A stretch of DNA of 35,966 nt, from the NCBI GenBank assembly GCA_050747825.1, contig JBOGJG010000160.1, positions 1 to 35,966 of the forward strand, read 5' to 3'. A program made the position numbers and the translations under genes. This document shows, piece after piece, positions 7,940 to 15,907 of this stretch. Under the pieces are notes generated by a model. That model was given only the letters and a program-made list of their open reading frames with translations, had not been told where the DNA came from and searched no databases. How positions within the stretch are numbered: the stretch's first letter is position 1; every line of letters starts with the position of its first letter. Origin of the DNA: JBOGJG01 sp050747825 (GTDB taxonomy: Bacteria; Acidobacteriota; UBA6911; RPQK01; JBOGJG01).

Positions 7940-9328
7940 TCAAACTGTTCGGCTCTCCTGTAACTGGGCCGCCACTGACCGGGCCTGTGCGACACAATCT
8001 GAAAGACCAACCCCGGTTATGAAGTTTCCCACCAGATGAAGACCCGGATGCTGCTGCAAGGTCTCTTGCAAGCGCCCGATCCTTCTATGATGTTGGACGG
8101 CATATTGCGGCATGGCCTTTTCCCATCGGTACACTTTTTGGGCGGAAGGTTCCTGATCAATCCCCAGATACCTGGAGAGCTCTCGTCTAAATGCCTCCAG
8201 AATGCTGTGGTCGTCCAGGTCCATCAGATCGTCGGCTCGCCGACCGGCGGCAAAGCAACGCAGAAGGCTGCCCTGGCGGGGCGCGCGCAGGGGGAATTTA
8301 TTGGAAGCAAATGTACATGCAACCATGAATTCTCTCTCGATCCGCGGAATCAGAAATCCGGCTCCCGCCTGGTCGATGACTTTCTTGTTGTAGCCTAGGC
8401 TTGCAACCACGGAAGAGGTGTAAGGAATCCCATTCAGCAGATCGGCGACCTTAGGGTCGCAATCAGCCAGGAGCCGTGCCGAGGTGTGAGCCGGAATCGC
8501 CAGGACTAGAGCGTCAAAGTGCAATTCACCCAGCTTGTGTACACGGACCTGGTGACCTTCCGGCTCCCAGCGAATTGAAGTCGCCTCAGCCTCCAGGTGG
8601 AGCTTCGCCCGTTGCTCCAGCTCCTGAACCAATCTCGTTATAAGCGTGCCCATGCCGCTTCGCAGGGAAACGAAGGCGGGAGCATGGCTTGCCCGAGCTG
8701 AGTTATCCCTGGCCGATGCCCCGGCCTTAACCGTAGTCAGGCTCGCCCTTTGGCTCTCTGCAAGAAACGGGCGAGGCATCAGGCTGTGAGCGCTAAGCAG
8801 GTCAGGATCACCTCCATAAATTCCGCTGATCAGTGGCTCCACCACTCTTTCCAGCACTTCACTGCCCAGCCGCCGTGACACGAAGGCGGCAACAGACTCA
8901 TCCTCCCGAACTCGTGACGGCAACAGGGGTTCGACTGAAAGTCGCAGCCGTCCCCTCCAGGAGAGAAGTCCCGTAGCTGCCAGAGTCTTGCGATCAATTG
9001 GAGAATTGAAAATCAGTCCGCGAGGCAGGATATGAAGCTTGCCCCTGGAAAAGACGTGCGCTTGACGGTGGATCTCCGGTGAAGTGATAAATTCATCCTG
9101 CAGCCCTAGCTCCCGGCATAGATCCAGGGCCTGGGGTTTTTGCGCCACGACTGAGTCGGGGCCTCCCTCCAGGAGAAAATCGCCCAGCCTTTCGGTCAGC
9201 ACAATACCTCCCCATCTGGGGGAGGCTTCCAGAACCGTGACTTCAGCTTCGTCAGCCCCCAACCTGCGAGTCAAATAGTAGGCGGTGGCCAGACCCGAAA
9301 TTCCCCCTCCTATGATCCCGATTCTCAT
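7940..9328 (-). CDS. hemG: Protoporphyrinogen oxidase (HemY-type, FAD)
   Basis: A 462-residue FAD enzyme that oxidises protoporphyrinogen IX to protoporphyrin IX, normally with oxygen, as the penultimate step of haem synthesis. The N-terminus is a dinucleotide-binding fold with GGGISGLATAYYL (7-19) and EASPRWGG at the second FAD contact. The middle contains PLISGIYGGDPDLLSAHSLM, typical of the substrate region. The C-terminus has the flavin motif GNFITGVGLSDCV. The true start is the ATG at 9328, which overlaps the hemE stop as ATGA. A longer frame starting at 9544 would duplicate hemE sequence in another frame. Ferrochelatase is not in the window. Confidence 0.93.
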   Translation of the reverse strand: MRIGIIGGGISGLATAYYLTRRLGADEAEVTVLEASPRWGGIVLTERLGDFLLEGGPDSVVAQKPQALDLCRELGLQDEFITSPEIHRQAHVFSRGKLHILPRGLIFNSPIDRKTLAATGLLSWRGRLRLSVEPLLPSRVREDESVAAFVSRRLGSEVLERVVEPLISGIYGGDPDLLSAHSLMPRPFLAESQRASLTTVKAGASARDNSARASHAPAFVSLRSGMGTLITRLVQELEQRAKLHLEAEATSIRWEPEGHQVRVHKLGELHFDALVLAIPAHTSARLLADCDPKVADLLNGIPYTSSVVASLGYNKKVIDQAGAGFLIPRIEREFMVACTFASNKFPLRAPRQGSLLRCFAAGRRADDLMDLDDHSILEAFRRELSRYLGIDQEPSAQKVYRWEKAMPQYAVQHHRRIGRLQETLQQHPGLHLVGNFITGVGLSDCVAQARSVAAQLQESRTV

Positions 9329-10353
9329 CTGGAATACTCGTGGACCTGGCGAATGACCGCATCCACATTTTGGACAGGAGTCTCCGGAAGAATTCCGTGT
9401 CCCAGGTTGAAAATGTGACCGGGCCGGCCAGCCACCTGATCCAGAATCGCCGAGACCTTTTCCTGAATTAGAGCCTTCGGGCCCAGGAGTGCCACCGGGT
9501 CCAGGTTTCCCTGGAGAGCGACCTCGGACCCGAGCCTCCTCCAAGCTTCGCTCAGGCTTATACGCCAGTCAACGCCGATAACCGTCGCTCCTGCTTCTTT
9601 CATCAATTCAAGAAGCGTTGCTGTCCCCGTTCCGAAATGAATCAGGGGAACCGATTGATCTTTCAGTCCCGCGAAGATTTTCTTGGAATAAGGTAGAACA
9701 TAGCGGCAGTAGTCGTCGGGACCGAGGCTGCCGATCCAGCTATCAAAAAGTTGAACGGCCTGGGCGCCTGCTTGAATCTGAGCTTTCAGGTAGGACAAGG
9801 TCACACCGGAGACCCTCTCCATCAATTCCTTCCATTGGTCCGGATATCTATACATCAGAACTTTCGTATTCTGGAAGCTCCGTGAGTATCCTCCTTCGAT
9901 CATGTAGCTGGCAACGGTAAAAGGAGCTCCTGCGAAGCCGAGGAGGGCAATTCCGGGATCGAGCTGCTCCCGTACCAGACGGAGGGCTTCGAGAACGTAG
10001 GAAAGCTCCTTTTCGACGTCGAATACCCGTATTTGGCCGATATCCTCACGTGTCCGAACAGGACGCTGGATGACGGGCCCTTCCCCGTGCAGGAACTCAA
10101 ACCCCACGCCCATTCCTTCCAGGGGCAACAGGATGTCAGCGAAAATGATGGCGGCGTCCAGTTCGAATCGCCGGATCGGCTGCAGCGTAACCTCCGAAGA
10201 GAGTTCCGGCCTTTTGCAGATCTCAATAAGAGAATGCTTTTCTCTGAGCTTACGATACTCTTCCATGTATCGTCCTGCCTGGCGCATGAACCAAACGGGA
10301 GTGCGGTCAACCGGCTCACGGCGACAGGCGCGGAGAAAGCGTAAGTCATTCAT
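9325..10353 (-). CDS. hemE: Uroporphyrinogen decarboxylase
   Basis: A 342-residue enzyme, a normal length for HemE, that converts uroporphyrinogen III to coproporphyrinogen III in the cytoplasm by four decarboxylations. It shows the family signatures PVWFMRQAGRYM near residue 20, FADILLPLEGMG near 70-81 with the catalytic-region Asp, GFAGAPFTVASYMIEGG near 140, and the C-terminal NLGHGILPETP. It is the first gene of a minus-strand unit and is translationally coupled to hemG. Upstream lies a short divergent intergenic region shared with the receiver protein at 10426. No strong ribosome site is seen before ATG 10353. Confidence 0.96.
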   Translation of the reverse strand: MNDLRFLRACRREPVDRTPVWFMRQAGRYMEEYRKLREKHSLIEICKRPELSSEVTLQPIRRFELDAAIIFADILLPLEGMGVGFEFLHGEGPVIQRPVRTREDIGQIRVFDVEKELSYVLEALRLVREQLDPGIALLGFAGAPFTVASYMIEGGYSRSFQNTKVLMYRYPDQWKELMERVSGVTLSYLKAQIQAGAQAVQLFDSWIGSLGPDDYCRYVLPYSKKIFAGLKDQSVPLIHFGTGTATLLELMKEAGATVIGVDWRISLSEAWRRLGSEVALQGNLDPVALLGPKALIQEKVSAILDQVAGRPGHIFNLGHGILPETPVQNVDAVIRQVHEYSR

Positions 10354-10425
10354 AAAGGAAAATTTTACCTGGTTTGACTGATTTAGGTGGGAAGTTGCCG
10401 CTGGGCCGCCCTTTTGAGGAGTGGA

Positions 10426-10920
10426 ATGGCAATTGCTTGTCTACAGGCATGGTTCAGGAGCTTTTTCCTGTACCTGATGAAAAACACAACAATGTTAAAG
10501 TCATTAGATGGAAAAAAGGACGCGCCTGTTGGGAAGCTCAATACCGGGAGCAGGAAGATCGGCATTCTTCTCGTCGACGATCATTGCATGGTCCGTGAAA
10601 TGGTACGAATCTTCCTTGAGCACCAGCCCGACATGCTTGTGATTGGTGAAGCCGGGACCGGGTTGGAAGCTGTGAAAATGGCTGACCAGCTACACCCTGA
10701 CGTCATCATCATGGATATCTCCTTGCCTGAGTTAAACGGAATTGAGGCCACGCGCAGGATTATATCCAGAAATCCCCAAATCAAAGTCATAGGACTGTCG
10801 ATGTTCTCAGAAAGCAAACCTAAAAAAAATCTGATTGAAGCCGGCGCCATCGATTATTTTCAGAAAGGGAGCGCCTTTAGCGGCTTAGTTAAGGCGATCC
10901 GCAGAGCCGCCCTCGTATAA
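10426..10920 (+). CDS. Stand-alone response-regulator receiver protein
   Basis: A CheY-like receiver with LLVDDHCMVREMVRIFLE, phospho-acceptor Asp in DVIIMDISLPELNG, conserved Thr/Ser replaced by GLSMFSE, and the Lys in YFQKGS. The sequence style is that of NarL/LuxR regulators, yet it stops right after the receiver (AIRRAALV) with no helix-turn-helix. The 66 bases downstream hold none. The start is uncertain. ATG 10426 has GAGGAG closely upstream and adds a hydrophobic 17-residue leader; ATG 10477 or 10492 would start nearer the domain but lack a ribosome site. No cognate kinase is adjacent. It may act by protein interaction or be a truncated NarL-type regulator. Confidence 0.75.
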   Translation: MAIACLQAWFRSFFLYLMKNTTMLKSLDGKKDAPVGKLNTGSRKIGILLVDDHCMVREMVRIFLEHQPDMLVIGEAGTGLEAVKMADQLHPDVIIMDISLPELNGIEATRRIISRNPQIKVIGLSMFSESKPKKNLIEAGAIDYFQKGSAFSGLVKAIRRAALV

Positions 10921-10986
10921 TTTAAATCGCCTTTAGTTCGCACTTTTTTCTTTCCGAGCGTTATTGGAATACGCGAGGAGAGAAAC

Positions 10987-12537
10987 ATGCTTCTAAAAAT
11001 CCAGAGCGCATCGGTGCTGGGGATCCAGGCTCAGACCATCGATATTGAAGTCGATCTGCGCGCCCACCATAAGTCAAAATACCACGTCGTGGGCTTGCCC
11101 GATCCGGCCATAAAGGAAAGCGGCGAGCGGGTGCGGGCCGCCATCCTCAACTGCGGCTTCGAGTATCCGAAGCTGGGAGCCATTACGGTGAATCTGGCCC
11201 CGGCTGACTTCAAGAAGGAGGGAAGCTGCTACGATCTTCCGATTGCCCTGGCGGTTCTGGGGCTCATGGGTACGCTTGAATCGGAAAGCGTTCAAGGCTG
11301 GCTGATCCTCGGAGAGCTGTCCCTGGACGGCAGAGTCCGGCCCATCAAAGGCGCTTTGCCGGTGGCCCTCAATGCCCAGAGGAATAAATTCAAAAGGCTG
11401 CTCCTGCCTGCCGACAATGCCCCCGAAGCTGCCGTTGTCCATGGAATCGAAGTTTATCCCGCCAATTCCCTGCCCCAGGTGCTCCATCTCCTCAATGGCA
11501 GCGCTTCGGAGTATCCGCCGGTCAGAATAGATCGCAAGACGCTGTTTAAGCAGGAATCTCTGGGGCTGCCCGATTTTGCCGACGTCAAAGGCCAGGCGGC
11601 CGCCAAGCGTGCTCTGGAGGTCGCAACGGCGGGCGGTCACAATATCCTGATGATTGGCCCACCGGGCGCCGGCAAGACCATGTTGGCCAAGAGGGTTGCC
11701 TCCATACTGCCTCCCATGAGCTTTGCCGAAGCTCTGGAGACGACCGCCATTCACAGTGTAGCCGGTTTGCTTCGCGGCGGACGGCACTTCCTCATACACC
11801 GGCCCTTCAGGTCGCCCCATCACACGATCAGCTCGGCGGGACTCGTGGGCGGAAGCTCCAATCCTCGGCCCGGAGAGGTGTCGCTGGCTCACAATGGCGT
11901 GCTCTTCCTGGACGAACTGCCGGAATTTCATCGACATGTCCTGGAGGTCTTGCGTCAGCCTTTGGAAGACCACGAGATCATGATCAGTCGCGCCAGCCGC
12001 AGTCTCACTTTCCCCGCCAAGTTCATGCTCGCCGTAGCAATGAATCCCTGCCCCTGCGGTTACTGGAACTCGATCTTGAAAGAATGCTGCTGCACGCCGT
12101 CTCAGATCCAGCGCTATCTTTCAAAAATCTCGGGGCCGCTGCTGGACCGGATCGATCTGCATATCGACGTGCCGGAGGTAAAATACAAGGAGCTGACCCG
12201 AGACCCGCAGGGCGAGCCCTCGGCAGTGATCGCCAAACGGGTGGCCAAGGCCCGCGAGTTGCAACTGAGCCGCTTTAAAGGCACCTCGATTTTCTGCAAC
12301 GCTCAGATGGGCCCGGCCGAAATCCGCAAGTACTGTATCCTGGATGATCCCACCAAAAAACTCCTGGAATCAGCCATTGAACGCCTCGGCTTCTCAGCCC
12401 GCGCCTACGACCGAATCCTGAAAGTCTCCCGCACCATCGCTGACCTGGCGGGATCAAGCGCCATCAAATCCGAACACGTCTCCGAAGCCATCCAATACCG
12501 CTCCCTCGACCGCAACTTCTGGGAAAACTTTAGGTGA
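10987..12537 (+). CDS. comM: YifB/ComM-family Mg-chelatase-like AAA+ ATPase
   Basis: A 516-residue protein of the family whose Vibrio and Haemophilus members (ComM) are branch-migration helicases that aid integration of transformed DNA. The N-terminal ChlI-like domain (about 1-170) is followed by an AAA+ core with Walker A GPPGAGKT (224-231), Walker B VLFLDE (305-310) and GPLLDRID (383-390) with the arginine finger. NPCPCGY plus a nearby CCC cluster is the usual Cys-rich insertion. The C-terminal Mg-chelatase domain has GFSARAYDRILKVSRTIADL. The ribosome site is GAGGAG. Its final codons read AAC-TTT-AGG-TGA, and this TGA belongs to the terminal repeat of the RAYT unit that begins at 12533. 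Confidence 0.93.
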   Translation: MLLKIQSASVLGIQAQTIDIEVDLRAHHKSKYHVVGLPDPAIKESGERVRAAILNCGFEYPKLGAITVNLAPADFKKEGSCYDLPIALAVLGLMGTLESESVQGWLILGELSLDGRVRPIKGALPVALNAQRNKFKRLLLPADNAPEAAVVHGIEVYPANSLPQVLHLLNGSASEYPPVRIDRKTLFKQESLGLPDFADVKGQAAAKRALEVATAGGHNILMIGPPGAGKTMLAKRVASILPPMSFAEALETTAIHSVAGLLRGGRHFLIHRPFRSPHHTISSAGLVGGSSNPRPGEVSLAHNGVLFLDELPEFHRHVLEVLRQPLEDHEIMISRASRSLTFPAKFMLAVAMNPCPCGYWNSILKECCCTPSQIQRYLSKISGPLLDRIDLHIDVPEVKYKELTRDPQGEPSAVIAKRVAKARELQLSRFKGTSIFCNAQMGPAEIRKYCILDDPTKKLLESAIERLGFSARAYDRILKVSRTIADLAGSSAIKSEHVSEAIQYRSLDRNFWENFR

Positions 12538-13369
12538 CACGCACGAAATTCATGCAAGAAGTAGCGTCTCTGTTGGTTGCAGATCCCGGTCTGGTACCAA
12601 TTAGCTGAAAGGAGAAAGAGCAAATGCCACGACGCCCCAGAATTCTTCTTCCTGGTTTTCCTCACCACGTGACACATCGCGGCAACCGTAAAACATCCAT
12701 TTACATCGAGGCTGAGGACCGCAGAGTGTATCTGGAGATGCTGCAAAAATACTGCGAGTGTTATCGCACCAGAATCTACTCGTATTGCTTAATGACAAAT
12801 CACATTCATCTTGTTGCTGTCCCCGAAACAAGAACAAGTCTATCCAGATGCATGCATGACCTGCATGGTCACTATGCCCAGCTCTTCAATCATAAATACC
12901 GTGTTACCGGTCATCTCTGGGAAGAAAGATTCTATGCCTGTGTCTTAGATGCCGATCACCTCTGGAATGCAGTCCGCTATGTGGAGCAAAATCCTATCAG
13001 ATCCAGGATGATAGAAATAGCTGAGGACTATCCCTGGTCAAGTGCCGCGGCCCACTGCGGGCTCAAAGAGGATAAGGTCTTAGACAAAAGCTTTCCGCCC
13101 AACGGGTTGATTTCCAATTGGAGCAATTGGCTGAGCTCGGATTTGCCCGTCAATGATACGGAACAGATTCGAAACGCCACACGAAGAGGTATACCCTGCG
13201 GCTCTAAATCGTTCTTAACTGAGTTGGAATCGATGCTGAAAATACCTCTGCTGCCCAGAAAACGCGGGCGCACCTTATCCACTTTAATGCAACCGTTGAA
13301 TTTAGTGCCAGACTGACATTCCGACCTAGTGTTTTCAATAGTTTGCAGGTCAATTACGTGCGTGTCACC
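12533..13369. mobile_element. RAYT transposase unit with nested inverted repeats
   Basis: The ends are perfect 13-bp inverted repeats, GGTGACACGCACG at 12533-12545 and its complement at 13357-13369. A second, inner inverted repeat, CTGGTACCAATTA at 12591 and its diverged complement at 13299-13311, is nested inside. In each arm the outer and inner motifs start 58 bp apart. The unit carries the RAYT gene. It sits between two convergent genes and supplies the TGA stop of both. No flanking target duplication is seen, which fits single-strand Y1-type movement. Confidence 0.8.
12624..13316 (+). CDS. REP-associated tyrosine transposase (RAYT, Y1/HUH family)
   Basis: A 230-residue HUH-type single-strand nuclease. 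It has the metal-binding pair H60-I-H62 in LMTNHIHLVAVPE and the nucleophile Tyr119 in AVRYVEQNP. The family start is RRPRILLPGFPHHVTHRGN, and the C-terminal TRRGIPCGSKSFLTELE plus PRKRGR region is usual for long RAYTs. Such proteins cut and join repetitive extragenic palindromes. The ribosome site AAAGGAG precedes ATG 12624. The inner inverted repeat lies in its last codons. All catalytic residues are present, so it may be active. A 212-bp non-autonomous relative lies at 32043. Confidence 0.92.
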   Translation: MPRRPRILLPGFPHHVTHRGNRKTSIYIEAEDRRVYLEMLQKYCECYRTRIYSYCLMTNHIHLVAVPETRTSLSRCMHDLHGHYAQLFNHKYRVTGHLWEERFYACVLDADHLWNAVRYVEQNPIRSRMIEIAEDYPWSSAAAHCGLKEDKVLDKSFPPNGLISNWSNWLSSDLPVNDTEQIRNATRRGIPCGSKSFLTELESMLKIPLLPRKRGRTLSTLMQPLNLVPD

Positions 13370-14582
13370 GAAAGCCGAGGTTGAGGTAGAGTTTGATGTT
13401 GTGGGTGTCGCGGCCGCCGGCGATGATGTCGATCCAGCCGTCGCCGTTGAGGTCGGTGGCGACGATGTCTTCTACGGCGATGCCGCCATTGTCCAGCACG
13501 TGCTTCTGCCAGCCGCTTTCTCCTGAATCATAGATGTAGACACCGGGGCCGGCAATGGAGCCGGTGCCCTTTTCGCTGTGTCCAACGATGATCTCGTCGC
13601 TCCCATCGCGGTCAAGATCGGCCAGCCAAACGGCATGCCCCCGCTGCAGGGAGTCATCCAAAACAGTGCGCGTCCATAATTCCTGGCCGGAAGGGGGAGC
13701 GGTATAGGCGACGGCGCTGGTACCGTGCATAGGCTCGATGGTGGCAATGACCGTCTGTCCATTGGAAAGTTTCCCTACTTTCACTTCGCCGGCGCCGCTG
13801 TTATCCGGTTCAGATCCGGGAAAGCCATTCGCCAGCTTCTTTTTGTCCCAACTGTCCTGAACGGCGCGTTCGATCAGAAAAACTCCCTCACGGCTGGCGG
13901 TGATTACCTCATCGCGGCCGTCGCCGTTAAGATCGGTCATCCAATGGTTATGCATCCGATTCATGCTCTGGTCGAGGACGATTGAATTCCAGGGGCCGCT
14001 ACGAGGATCCTGCGGAATCTCAAAAGCCAGCAGCCGGACTCCATCGCCTTGGGTTCGGTTCAGCGGGGAAACAATGAGCTGGGCCTGGCCCGTACCCAGA
14101 ACATCCCCCCAGCGGACGCGATGTAGCCAGCGCTCAACACCAATCTCATAGACATTCCAGGGCTCGTCCAGGCTTTGGCCCCGCCCAAGCCACTGGAGGG
14201 TACCGACTCGGGTCCAGCCGGCTCCCAAAGCGAAATCGATGCTGCCGTCGCCATCAATATCGTGAGCCGCGATGCAAACGTTATCCCGAGCCGTCTGGTC
14301 CTGACTGATCACCCGCAGCTTCCAATCCGGATTCTGGTACCAGAGCACCCGATTCTCGGTCACGGCTACGATATCGGTTCGATCATCGCCGTCCACATCA
14401 GCCAGGGCGAGCGCGTAGCAAACCTCGCCGACATTGGAGTCAATCACCTGCGATTCAAACTGCGGAAATTCCGCAGCCCGGCAGGGCGCGACGAGAAAAC
14501 AGAAATACAATAATCCAGGTGTCCAGATAGTTCTGAGCCAACGAATCCCACAAATGACACGAATCAGGATTGTCATTTCCAT
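13365..14582 (-). CDS. Secreted FG-GAP/VCBS repeat protein
   Basis: A 405-residue exported protein with a signal peptide (hydrophobic about 17-34, cleavage near CRAAEF). It is built of FG-GAP/VCBS-type repeats, each with a calcium-binding-like D-x-D/N-G-D-x-x-D loop: DVDGDDRTDI, DIDGDGSIDF, DLNGDGRDEV, DLDRDGSDEI and DLNGDGWIDI. This is expected to fold as a beta-propeller on the outside of the cell, with adhesion or carbohydrate binding as possible roles; no enzyme motif is visible. It starts 2 bp after the ino1 stop and closes the nine-gene minus-strand run. Its last codon CGG and TGA stop fall at the border of the RAYT unit. Confidence 0.85.
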   Translation of the reverse strand: MEMTILIRVICGIRWLRTIWTPGLLYFCFLVAPCRAAEFPQFESQVIDSNVGEVCYALALADVDGDDRTDIVAVTENRVLWYQNPDWKLRVISQDQTARDNVCIAAHDIDGDGSIDFALGAGWTRVGTLQWLGRGQSLDEPWNVYEIGVERWLHRVRWGDVLGTGQAQLIVSPLNRTQGDGVRLLAFEIPQDPRSGPWNSIVLDQSMNRMHNHWMTDLNGDGRDEVITASREGVFLIERAVQDSWDKKKLANGFPGSEPDNSGAGEVKVGKLSNGQTVIATIEPMHGTSAVAYTAPPSGQELWTRTVLDDSLQRGHAVWLADLDRDGSDEIIVGHSEKGTGSIAGPGVYIYDSGESGWQKHVLDNGGIAVEDIVATDLNGDGWIDIIAGGRDTHNIKLYLNLGFR

Positions 14583-14584
14583 TC

Positions 14585-15907
14585 TTAGTCGGGCTGATAA
14601 TAATCCAGTCCCAGGTGAGTGATCTGCTCCTCGCCCTTCATAAAACGCAGCGTGTTCTTCAGCTTCATGAGCTGAATAAACAGGTCATGCTCGGGATAGA
14701 GCTGCGGAAGTGTCATGGGACTCTTAAAATAAAACGAGAGCCACTCCTGAATGCCGTGCATGCCGGCCCGTTTGGACAGGTCTAGGAAGAGGACAAGATC
14801 GAGCACCAGGGGCGCGGCCAGAATGCTGTCACGGCACAGAAAGTCAACCTTGATCTGCATCGGATAGCCCAGCCAGCCGAAGATATCCAGATTGTCCCAG
14901 CCTTCCTTGTTGTCCTTGCGCGGCGGGTAATAGTTAATTCGGACCTTATGGTAGAAATCCCGATACAACTCCGGATAAAGGTCGGGCTGAAGAATGTACT
15001 CCAGTACGGAGAGCTTGCTTTCCTCCTTGGTTTTAAACGATTCGGGATCATCCAGGACTTCGCCGTCACGGTTGCCCAGAATATTAGTTGAAAACCAGCC
15101 GGACAACCCCAGCAGGCGCGCTTTCAACCCGGGGGCAATGATGGTCTTCATCATGGTCTGACCCGTCTTGAAGTCCTTGCCGCAGATAGGTGTTTGGTTT
15201 TCCTGCGCCAGGTGATGAAAGGCTGGAATGTCCACGGTCAAGTTGGGGGCCCCGTTGGCAAAGGGAATCCCCAGCTTCAAGGCCGCATAGGCGTAAATCA
15301 TGCTTGAGGGGATATGCTCGTGGTTGTCCTGCAACCCCCTTTCAAACTGATCCAGAGACTCGTGGACTCCCTCGGACTTGATAAAGACCTCGGTGCTTCC
15401 ACACCAGATCATCACCATGCGATCGATTTTTTTGCTCTGCTGAAAACTCTGGATTTCCTCAATCAACTGGCTGGCGAGGTCCCACTTCGTTTTCCCCTGC
15501 TTGACGTAGGTTCCATGGAGTCTTTTGACGTAGCGGCTGTCGAATACGGCTTTCATGGGGCGGATGGCTTCCAGCTCAGGCTTCAGCCGGTTCACCAACT
15601 CGGACTCCAGCACCCCGGCCGTGAGGGCCGCTTGATAGGCATCGTCCTCAAAAATATCCCAGGCAGCGAACTCCAGGTCTTCAAGTCCGGCCAGGGGCAC
15701 GAAGCTGCCGATTTTGGGCACCCGAGCCTCCGTTCGCTTGCCCAGGCGAATCGTTCCCATCTGGGTAAGCGAGCCGATCGGCTGCCCAAGTCCTTTCTTG
15801 ATGGCTTCTACACCTGCAATAAATGTGGTGCTGACGGCGCCCAGCCCCACCAGCAACACACCCAGTTTGCCCTTTGAATCTTCAATATGAATGCCTTTTT
15901 GGATCAT
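14585..15907 (-). CDS. ino1: Myo-inositol-1-phosphate synthase
   Basis: A 440-residue NAD-dependent enzyme that isomerises glucose-6-phosphate to myo-inositol-1-phosphate, giving inositol for phospholipids or solutes. It has the nucleotide-binding VGLGAVSTTFIAG near residues 17-29, the family stretches AAWDIFEDDAY and MVMIWCGSTEVF, NGAPNLTVDIPA, and a conserved GKDFKTGQTMMKT with active-site lysines. The length fits bacterial Ino1 proteins, shorter than the eukaryotic enzyme. Its ATG overlaps the glyS stop (ATGA), so it is translated in the glyQS operon. pssA and psd are in the same run, which hints at phospholipid headgroup supply, but no inositol phosphatase or phosphatidylinositol synthase is visible here. 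Confidence 0.9.
   Translation of the reverse strand: MIQKGIHIEDSKGKLGVLLVGLGAVSTTFIAGVEAIKKGLGQPIGSLTQMGTIRLGKRTEARVPKIGSFVPLAGLEDLEFAAWDIFEDDAYQAALTAGVLESELVNRLKPELEAIRPMKAVFDSRYVKRLHGTYVKQGKTKWDLASQLIEEIQSFQQSKKIDRMVMIWCGSTEVFIKSEGVHESLDQFERGLQDNHEHIPSSMIYAYAALKLGIPFANGAPNLTVDIPAFHHLAQENQTPICGKDFKTGQTMMKTIIAPGLKARLLGLSGWFSTNILGNRDGEVLDDPESFKTKEESKLSVLEYILQPDLYPELYRDFYHKVRINYYPPRKDNKEGWDNLDIFGWLGYPMQIKVDFLCRDSILAAPLVLDLVLFLDLSKRAGMHGIQEWLSFYFKSPMTLPQLYPEHDLFIQLMKLKNTLRFMKGEEQITHLGLDYYQPD

Noticed and set aside
7906..8010. Extended start of the unknown exported protein
   Set aside because: It overlaps the hemG end; the ATG at 7905 has a ribosome site and a signal peptide follows.
9329..9544. 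Long N-terminal extension of the protoporphyrinogen oxidase
   Set aside because: The extension is Gly/Pro-rich shadow sequence of hemE; the FAD motif begins right at ATG 9328, which overlaps the hemE stop.
12531..13371. Target-site duplication around the RAYT unit
   Set aside because: The flanking bases A and G do not form a duplicated site; none is expected for Y1-type movement.
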